From: Acidimicrobiaceae bacterium
Lineage (GTDB): Bacteria; Actinomycetota; Acidimicrobiia; Acidimicrobiales; RAAP-2
Reading direction: 5' to 3'
Assembly: GCA_003131665.1 (NCBI GenBank)
Contig: PKWA01000025.1
Location: forward strand, 1 to 12,553
Length of the DNA stretch: 12,553 bases
The notes beneath the pieces are model-generated. The model saw only the letters and a program-made list of their open reading frames with translations. It searched no databases and was not told the DNA's origin. Numbering within the stretch: the stretch's first letter is position 1; each line of letters begins with the position of its first letter. Positions 1 through 4,235 of this stretch are shown in pieces. Position numbers and translations under genes: made by a program.

Positions 1-351
1 CAGGAGGAGATCTTCGGCCCCGTGCTCAGCGTGATCGCGGTGGCGACGCTTGACGACGCGATCGCCGTCGTCAACGCGAGCCGCTTCGGCAACGGCGCGT
101 CGATCTTCACCGAATCGGGGGCCGCGGTCCGACGCTACCGCCACGACGTGCAGGCGGGCATGATCGGCGTCAACATCGGCGTCGCCGCGCCGGTTGCCTG
201 CTTTCCGTTCTCCGGCTGGAAGGACTCCTTCTTTGGCGACCTGCACGCCCACGGCGGCGACGCGATCGACTTCTTCACGCGCAAGAAGACGGTCACGAGC
301 CGCTACTTCTCGGGCGCTGACGGCTCCGGGCCTTACTTCGTCGAGCGCTGA
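1..351 (+). CDS. mmsA: Methylmalonate-semialdehyde dehydrogenase (acylating), C-terminal part; 5' end outside window
   Basis: An open frame runs from the first base to TGA at 349-351, giving the last 116 residues of an enzyme usually near 500 residues. It opens with [11 protein letters not shown], the conserved EEIFGP segment of aldehyde dehydrogenases. It then shows [30 protein letters not shown] and ends near [13 protein letters not shown]; the F-SGWK-S-GD-H-HG...FxTRxKxVTSR pattern is typical of the MmsA branch, which converts malonate- or methylmalonate-semialdehyde with NAD+ and CoA to acetyl- or propionyl-CoA in valine, beta-alanine or inositol breakdown. The catalytic Cys and NAD site lie upstream, outside the window, so activity cannot be checked here. 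Its last 14 or so residues after TSRYF extend slightly past the usual family end. The downstream gene is convergent, 30 bases away. The family call is firm; the exact substrate is inference. Confidence 0.85.
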   Translation, partial: QEEIFGPVLSVIAVATLDDAIAVVNASRFGNGASIFTESGAAVRRYRHDVQAGMIGVNIGVAAPVACFPFSGWKDSFFGDLHAHGGDAIDFFTRKKTVTSRYFSGADGSGPYFVER

Positions 352-354
352 GCC

Positions 355-370
355 GCGGCCCGGGCGCCGC
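355..370. terminator. Possible bidirectional terminator hairpin between convergent genes
   Basis: GCGGC (355-359) and GCCGC (366-370) form a 5-bp all-GC stem with a 6-base loop, inside the 30-base gap between two convergent stop codons. There is no T-run on either side, so it is at best a weak or factor-assisted terminator. Position is the main argument. Confidence 0.3.
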
Positions 371-381
371 TGTGACGTGCC

Positions 382-648
382 TCAGGCCGTCAGCACGGCG
401 GGCGCCGAGTCGAGCGCCTGCTGAATCGCGCTGAGGAGATCGCGCGCGGCAGCTGCCGTGAGCTCGACCGCAACCCGCGCGGCCGGCCCCTTTGCCGGGT
501 CGGCGAAGTCGATGTTCAGCGTGTGCTCGGCCAGCGCGTGGACCGGGTGATCGAAGTACACGGTTGCGTCGGTGACGGCGAACCAGCGACCTTCAGGCCC
601 TTTCGCGCTGCCCTCGAGCGTTGTCTGGACTGTCGCGTATGTGCACAT
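382..648 (-). CDS. Small conserved protein, DUF6295-like
   Basis: This 88-residue protein has no signal peptide or membrane segment and is probably cytoplasmic. It starts MCTYATVQTTLEGSAKG, then GRWFAVTDATVYFDHPVHALAEHTLNIDF, and ends in an alpha-helical stretch rich in Ala (VELTAAAARDLLSAIQQAL). The MCT start, the GS-KG-WF element and the YFDHPVHA-EHTLNIDF block match, from memory, a small family of unknown function in Actinobacteria (DUF6295); I could not verify the family number here. The start is well supported: GGAGG at 655-659 (inside the end of the upstream gene) lies 6 bases before ATG. Only 2 bases separate it from the dienelactone hydrolase gene stop, so the two are co-transcribed and probably translationally coupled. 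That pairing suggests a role linked to the hydrolase, but no biochemical function can be read from the sequence. Confidence 0.8.
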   Translation of the reverse strand: MCTYATVQTTLEGSAKGPEGRWFAVTDATVYFDHPVHALAEHTLNIDFADPAKGPAARVAVELTAAAARDLLSAIQQALDSAPAVLTA

Positions 649-650
649 GC

Positions 651-1394
651 TCAGCCTCCGAGGTATTTCCCGTAGAACTCGACGATTCGCTCCCAGCCGT
701 CGTTTGCCGCCGCCACGCGATAGGACGGTCGGTCGGTCGCAAAGAAAGCGTGGCCGGCGTCGTCGTAGCGGTGAAACTCGTGCGGCTTGCCGTGCTCGGT
801 GAGGATCCGATCGAGCTCGTCAACCTGCTCCGGGCTCGGATATGAGTCCTCGTTGCCGAACAGGCCGAGCAGCGGGCAGCTCAAACGAGGCAGCTGGTCC
901 ACCAGATTGGTGACCTTGAGGTGGAAGCCCTCGGGCGGGGTGCCGACCACGAACGCGCCATAGCAGTCGACGGCTGCGTCGAGCTGCAGGTTGCAGGCCG
1001 CCAGCACCGACTGGCGCCCGCCCGAGCAGTAGCCGATCGAGGCCACTTTGCCGTTCGAGGTGGAAAGAGACTTAAGGTGCGCCACGGCGCCCGCGACGTC
1101 GCCGACCAGTTGCTCGTCCGGTACCCCGCCCAGGCTTCTCGCCGTGGCGGCCGCGTCATCAGAGCTCGCGCCGGGCGCGACGCGATGGTAGAGATTCGGC
1201 ATTAACGCGGCGTATCCGTTCGCGGCGAACGTTCGCGCAATCTCCTTGGTCGACTCGTCGTACCCGGGCATGTGGTGAATGACGACGATCGACCCACCTC
1301 GTTCGACGTCGGTGGGTACCGCCAGGTACGCCTCGATCTCGTCGCCCTGGTGACCCTTCAGAGTGATCGTGTCGGCTCGCAGATTGTGTGTCAT
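651..1394 (-). CDS. Dienelactone hydrolase family protein
   Basis: A 247-residue alpha/beta hydrolase of the usual length for this family. The catalytic triad typical of dienelactone hydrolases is visible: nucleophile Cys123 in GYCSGG, Asp183 in GNEDSYPS, and His215 in DDAGHAFF. Glu47 in HHMPGYDES sits where the family's Glu, which contacts the nucleophile, is expected. The classic member opens dienelactone to maleylacetate in chlorocatechol breakdown, but most genomic homologues have unknown ester or lactone substrates, and no catechol pathway genes are in view. There is no signal peptide, so it is cytoplasmic. The ATG start is preceded by GAAGGG (plus-strand positions 1401-1406) with 6 bases of spacing. 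It is first in a two-gene unit with the small conserved protein at 382-648. Family and triad are clear; the substrate is not. Confidence 0.92.
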   Translation of the reverse strand: MTHNLRADTITLKGHQGDEIEAYLAVPTDVERGGSIVVIHHMPGYDESTKEIARTFAANGYAALMPNLYHRVAPGASSDDAAATARSLGGVPDEQLVGDVAGAVAHLKSLSTSNGKVASIGYCSGGRQSVLAACNLQLDAAVDCYGAFVVGTPPEGFHLKVTNLVDQLPRLSCPLLGLFGNEDSYPSPEQVDELDRILTEHGKPHEFHRYDDAGHAFFATDRPSYRVAAANDGWERIVEFYGKYLGG

Positions 1395-1453
1395 ATTCGT
1401 CCCTTCGTTGACTTGTTCGTTTGACTTTAGGAGTTGGGGCGTGCGTAAGAATC

Positions 1454-1499
1454 ACTAACGCGTCGCCGGCTCACTCCACTAGCCACAGGCGACGTTAGT
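1454..1499. other. Long imperfect inverted repeat between transporter stop and hydrolase start
   Basis: Left arm ACTAACGCGTCGCC (1454-1467) pairs with GGCGACGTTAGT (1488-1499): 12 base pairs with a 2-base bulge in the left arm. Inside the loop, GGCT (1468-1471) and AGCC (1481-1484) can add 4 more pairs. It lies 46 bases past the transporter stop and 60 bases upstream of the hydrolase ATG (both genes on minus). It could be the transporter's terminator, although no clear T-run follows on the minus strand, or an operator/leader structure of the hydrolase unit. Sequence alone cannot decide. Confidence 0.45.
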
Positions 1500-1544
1500 A
1501 CGGCGGTGACGGCGCCCAGTGGCTCGAAGGATTACACGCGGGAG

Positions 1545-3158
1545 TTATTCGTTTTCGACCATCGAGCGACTCTCCGCGGTGCCCGTGAAGTAGGCGATAC
1601 CCCCTGAGACAAGTAACAAGAGTCCCGAAGCCGTCAGCGCCAGATTGAGTCCGTGGGTGAACGCCCCGTACGCGGCGTGCACCACTTCTTTGATGATTTT
1701 CCTCACAGCCGCGCTGCTTTGGCCGCTCTCCTGTGCCGCCTGCGACTTCACCTGGCCGGTGATGACGTCCGTGATGATCTCCTGGCGATACGAGGCCGGG
1801 ATGCCGAGCTGGATGAGCCGCTGAGTCAGGTGCACCGTGAGTTGACCGTTCACGATTGAGCCCAAGATCGCGACGCCCGTCACCGCGCCGAGCTCGCGGC
1901 TGGTGTTGATGGTCGAGGCGGCCATGCCCGAGTTCTCCGCCGGAATGCTGATGAGCGCCGTGGCGTTGATGGGTACGACGATGATCCCAAAGCCCACGCC
2001 CGCCAGGCCCATCGTCCAGCCGAGCGTGGAGAGCCCCGCGGTCGGGTTGATCGCGACGTCGGTCAGCAGGACCCCGACCCCGGCGAGTAGACAGCCCACC
2101 GTCATGGGCACACGCGAGCCGACCCGGCCCACCCATCGCCCGGTAAAGAGCGAAGCCACGACCATGCCCGCGAGGAGCGGCAAGAAGTCAAGCGCCAGGG
2201 TGTAGGGACTGACGGCGGCCACGACCTCGAGGTAGAGCGCGACGAAGAAGAAGATGGAGAAGATCGCGAAGTAGCTCGTAAAGGCGATAGTCGTCGATCC
2301 GGCGAAAGCCCGATTGCGTACCCACTTCAGATTCAACATTGGGTACGTCGTATTGGCTTCGACGATGAAGTACACGACGAACGACACTGCGGCAATGGCG
2401 TACAAGGTGAGCACGCTGCTCGAACGGTATCCCCACGTTTCGCCCGAGATCGTCGCGAAGGTGGCGAAACCGAGCGCCACGGTCGCGAGAACGAATCCGT
2501 AGCCGTCAATGCGCCGGCGAATCTCGTTCACACTCTCTTTCAGCGCAATCGAGGCCACGACCAAGACGAGCGCGCCGAAGATGAAGTTGAACCAAAAGAC
2601 GGCGCGCCACGACCAAAGTCCAACCAGTACTCCACCGATGACCGGCCCCAGGGCGAGCGCGAGACCCGACACCGCGGCCCACGCTCCAAGCGCTCGGGCC
2701 CGAAGTCGCTTGTCGGGGTAGATGTGGCGGATCATCGACAACGTGCTCGGTTCGGACCCGGCGGCGCCGACGCCCATAATTACGCGCCCGATGATCAACT
2801 CGCTGGGCGACGCCGCAAAGGCGCACACCAGTGAACCGGCGCAAAAAATGACCACGCCGATCAACATCACCTTCTTTCGCCCGAAGTTGTCACCGAGTGA
2901 ACCGCAGATGAGCATCAAACTGGCGAAGGCCAGGGCGTAGCCACCGACGACCCACTGCAACTGTGAGACGCCGGCGTGCAGTTTGGCCTGGACGCTCGTC
3001 AGTACGGCACTGGCGATCGTGTTGTCAAGGAACGTCAGAAAGAGAATCGCCAACAGAGAGGCGAAACTGAAGTGGGTCCTTAACTGATGGGCAATGGCGG
3101 CTCGACGCTCGACGAGCGATCGATTCATTGACGACGCGGAGCTTTGGCGCTCGCTCAT
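1545..3158 (-). CDS. MFS drug efflux transporter, DHA2 (EmrB/QacA-like, 14 TM) family
   Basis: From the chosen start this is a 537-residue integral membrane protein with about 14 hydrophobic helices, the size expected for DHA2 proton-coupled efflux pumps. Family motifs are visible (residues counted from the chosen start): LDNTIASAVL near 44 (motif D1, with the membrane-embedded Asp), GSLGDNFGRKK at 86-96 (motif A, cytoplasmic loop 2-3) and SGLALALGPVIGG at about 164-176 (motif C of drug antiporters). A frame extension to GTG at 3209 would add 17 residues. I prefer ATG at 3158 because AAAGGAG stands just before it, while the GTG lacks a recognisable site. The neocarzinostatin-like gene lies 94 bases upstream on the same strand, so partial co-transcription is possible. 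No TetR, MarR or other dedicated regulator adjoins it. Likely role: export of amphipathic toxic compounds; the actual substrate is unknown. Confidence 0.92.
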   Translation of the reverse strand: MSERQSSASSMNRSLVERRAAIAHQLRTHFSFASLLAILFLTFLDNTIASAVLTSVQAKLHAGVSQLQWVVGGYALAFASLMLICGSLGDNFGRKKVMLIGVVIFCAGSLVCAFAASPSELIIGRVIMGVGAAGSEPSTLSMIRHIYPDKRLRARALGAWAAVSGLALALGPVIGGVLVGLWSWRAVFWFNFIFGALVLVVASIALKESVNEIRRRIDGYGFVLATVALGFATFATISGETWGYRSSSVLTLYAIAAVSFVVYFIVEANTTYPMLNLKWVRNRAFAGSTTIAFTSYFAIFSIFFFVALYLEVVAAVSPYTLALDFLPLLAGMVVASLFTGRWVGRVGSRVPMTVGCLLAGVGVLLTDVAINPTAGLSTLGWTMGLAGVGFGIIVVPINATALISIPAENSGMAASTINTSRELGAVTGVAILGSIVNGQLTVHLTQRLIQLGIPASYRQEIITDVITGQVKSQAAQESGQSSAAVRKIIKEVVHAAYGAFTHGLNLALTASGLLLLVSGGIAYFTGTAESRSMVENE

Positions 3159-3160
3159 GT

Positions 3161-3167
3161 GCTCCTT
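3161..3167 (-). promoter_or_regulatory. Ribosome binding site that fixes the transporter start
   Basis: On the minus strand AAAGGAG followed by CAC precedes ATG at 3158. The spacing is slightly short, but the match is far better than anything before the GTG at 3209. This supports the shorter 537-residue product. Confidence 0.6.
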
Positions 3168-3252
3168 TCCTGTGACGAGGTCTCTCTCATCGTGAATCGA
3201 CTTCGTCACCCAGCTTTACGCCGACAGCGGGGCGCTCGTGACCAAGCGCGAC

Positions 3253-3696
3253 TTAGCCCACGGCCTTAAACGTGATTCGAGCCACCGCGGAGTCGCCCCC
3301 AGTGATATTGCCCGCACTGATGGCACATGTCGTCAGGTTTGATTTCTTCGTGCCGCACTTGCCATCACCAATCTTGCCGGTGATGACTTTGAATGTGGTT
3401 CTCGGCAGTTGGCCCTTGGTGTTGATGGTCGCGGGAATCGCACCCAAGGTGTTGCACTGGGCCGCGCCCTTGGCCGAGGCGAGGCATTCAACGACGTAGA
3501 CCGAGTCGCCGACCTTGAAGCCGGTGCCGGTGACGTTGACGAGTTCACCGTTATGAAGCTTGGTCGAAGGTGTCACGACCAATTTCGGCACCGCGGTGGC
3601 GGACGCACTGTCCAATGCGGTCAAGCCGCTCGAAATTCCCGTGATGGCTAAGACCGCGACACTGATCCCGACGCCAAGTCCCTTTACTGAGAACAT
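3253..3696 (-). CDS. Secreted neocarzinostatin-fold protein
   Basis: A 147-residue exported protein. Residues 1-34 form a signal peptide (Lys5 in the n-region, a hydrophobic core and an ASA-type cleavage site near 32-34). The mature part of about 112 residues matches the immunoglobulin-like neocarzinostatin fold: PKLVVTPSTKLHNGELVNVTGTGF (strand/turn with the family's V-V-P-S-L-G-V-V-G-GF spacing), then VYVVECLASAKGAAQC and a second pair in CGTKKSNLTTC. Cys71-Cys81 have the same 10-residue spacing as the first disulfide of neocarzinostatin; Cys114-Cys124 would be the second, with a wider loop than in neocarzinostatin. Characterised members bind enediyne chromophores, but no enediyne synthase or tailoring genes are visible, so ligand binding of another kind, or a structural surface role, is equally likely. 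GAGGGAG 4 bases before ATG supports the start. The gene is divergent from the S53 protease gene. Confidence 0.8.
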   Translation of the reverse strand: MFSVKGLGVGISVAVLAITGISSGLTALDSASATAVPKLVVTPSTKLHNGELVNVTGTGFKVGDSVYVVECLASAKGAAQCNTLGAIPATINTKGQLPRTTFKVITGKIGDGKCGTKKSNLTTCAISAGNITGGDSAVARITFKAVG

Positions 3697-3780
3697 TTTT
3701 CTCCCTCGTCTTTCTGCACTGTCAAAGGTTTCGTCGTCGCGCCACCAAACCTTCTGACGTGGCGACGACGAGAATTCCCC

Positions 3781-3840
3781 CGAAATGCCGTTGTTGTCAT
3801 AGTAGTCAGGCGAACCGTGACGAAATTGTCTCGAAATGCC
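3781..3840. repeat. Direct repeat of CGAAATGCC, 51 bases apart, around the candidate minus-strand promoter
   Basis: CGAAATGCC occurs at 3781-3789 and again at 3832-3840, flanking the candidate -35/-10 of the neocarzinostatin-like gene. The 51-base offset is close to five helical turns, which would put both copies on the same DNA face, as in paired operator sites. Nine bases in this small region is only modestly above chance, so this is suggestive. Confidence 0.35.
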
Positions 3841-4062
3841 CCGATTTGGCCCGTTCTGGCGCTCGTTTTGGCTGTGACGACGGCTTAGGCGACGTCGTTC
3901 TTACGCACCTGCGGTGCTGACGCATGGTGCGCATCACCTCACTGTTTTCGAAGTCATCGTCGCGTCGCAGCGGTCACAGTGCCAAAAATGAGTTTCGTTG
4001 GGAATGCGTTGTGATGATGCGCTACGCGTCGTAGTCAATATTGGTCAGCGCCGCACCTAATG

Positions 4063-4117
4063 AACTAACGCGAGCGATTTGCACTGACACGCGCTCGCTA
4101 GTTGAAAAAAGTTCAAC
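4063..4117. promoter_or_regulatory. Two overlapping inverted repeats upstream of the protease gene
   Basis: First hairpin: AACTA+GCGAGCG (4063-4067, 4070-4076, 2-base bulge AC) pairs with CGCTCGCTAGTT (4092-4103), giving 12 pairs and a 15-base loop. Second: GTTGAA (4101-4106) pairs with TTCAAC (4112-4117), loop AAAAG. The arms share bases 4101-4103, so both cannot be complete together. They lie 120-170 bases before the protease start, in a position fit for an operator or a leader switch. Confidence 0.4.
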
Positions 4118-4191
4118 TTCGTTACCCGCAACTATTAACGCGCATCATGACGGCGAAGTCGCATTCCGCGAGTCTCTTTATAGAACCCTGA

Positions 4192-4211
4192 CACTTCAAA
4201 TCACTGAAGTG
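4192..4211 (+). promoter_or_regulatory. Perfect 7-bp hairpin just upstream of the protease ribosome binding site
   Basis: CACTTCA (4192-4198) and TGAAGTG (4205-4211) form a perfect 7-bp stem with a 6-base loop, ending 24 bases before the ATG and 15 bases before the AGGA. In the mRNA it would stand next to the ribosome landing zone and could affect translation or 5' stability; as DNA it could be an operator. Confidence 0.4.
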
Positions 4212-4235
4212 GATCCCCAGAAATGAGCAGGATTT

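Larger units (their letters stand above)
3697..4235. promoter_or_regulatory. Divergent control region between two exported proteins
   Basis: This 539-base stretch has no convincing gene and is poorer in GC than its surroundings, so it should hold both divergent promoters. For the minus-strand gene a candidate is -10 TACTAT (plus positions 3799-3804), a TAnnnT box as in actinobacteria, with only a loose TTTCGT -35. For the plus-strand gene TATAGA (4179-4184) is a possible -10 without a good -35. Small inverted repeats include GCACC/GGTGC (3905-3917), GGTG/CACC (3926-3938), CTACG/CGTAG (4022-4034) and TCGTCGTCG..CCAC with GTGGCGACGACGA (3731-3771, 2-base bulge, in the minus-gene leader). The stronger repeats are listed separately. 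All promoter calls are low confidence. Confidence 0.5.

Noticed and set aside
3159..3209. 17-residue N-terminal extension of the efflux transporter (GTG start)
   Set aside because: No ribosome site before GTG, while AAAGGAG precedes the internal ATG; DHA2 members do not need the extra charged residues.
3720..3725. Perfect TTGACA on the minus strand upstream of the neocarzinostatin-like gene
   Set aside because: It is only 23 bases from the ATG, so its -10 would fall at the start codon, leaving no leader for the GAGGGAG ribosome site.
3898..3908. TTCTTACGCAC repeated (3898-3908 plus; 1441-1451 minus), each preceded by GGCGACG
   Set aside because: An 11-base match between two intergenic regions of this size is close to chance expectation, and the spacing to GGCGACG differs (3 versus 9 bases).
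4041..4226. 61-residue plus-strand frame just before the protease gene
   Set aside because: TTG start with no ribosome site, mixed codon third positions unlike the neighbours, no motif, and it overlaps the inverted repeats. It looks like non-coding leader DNA.
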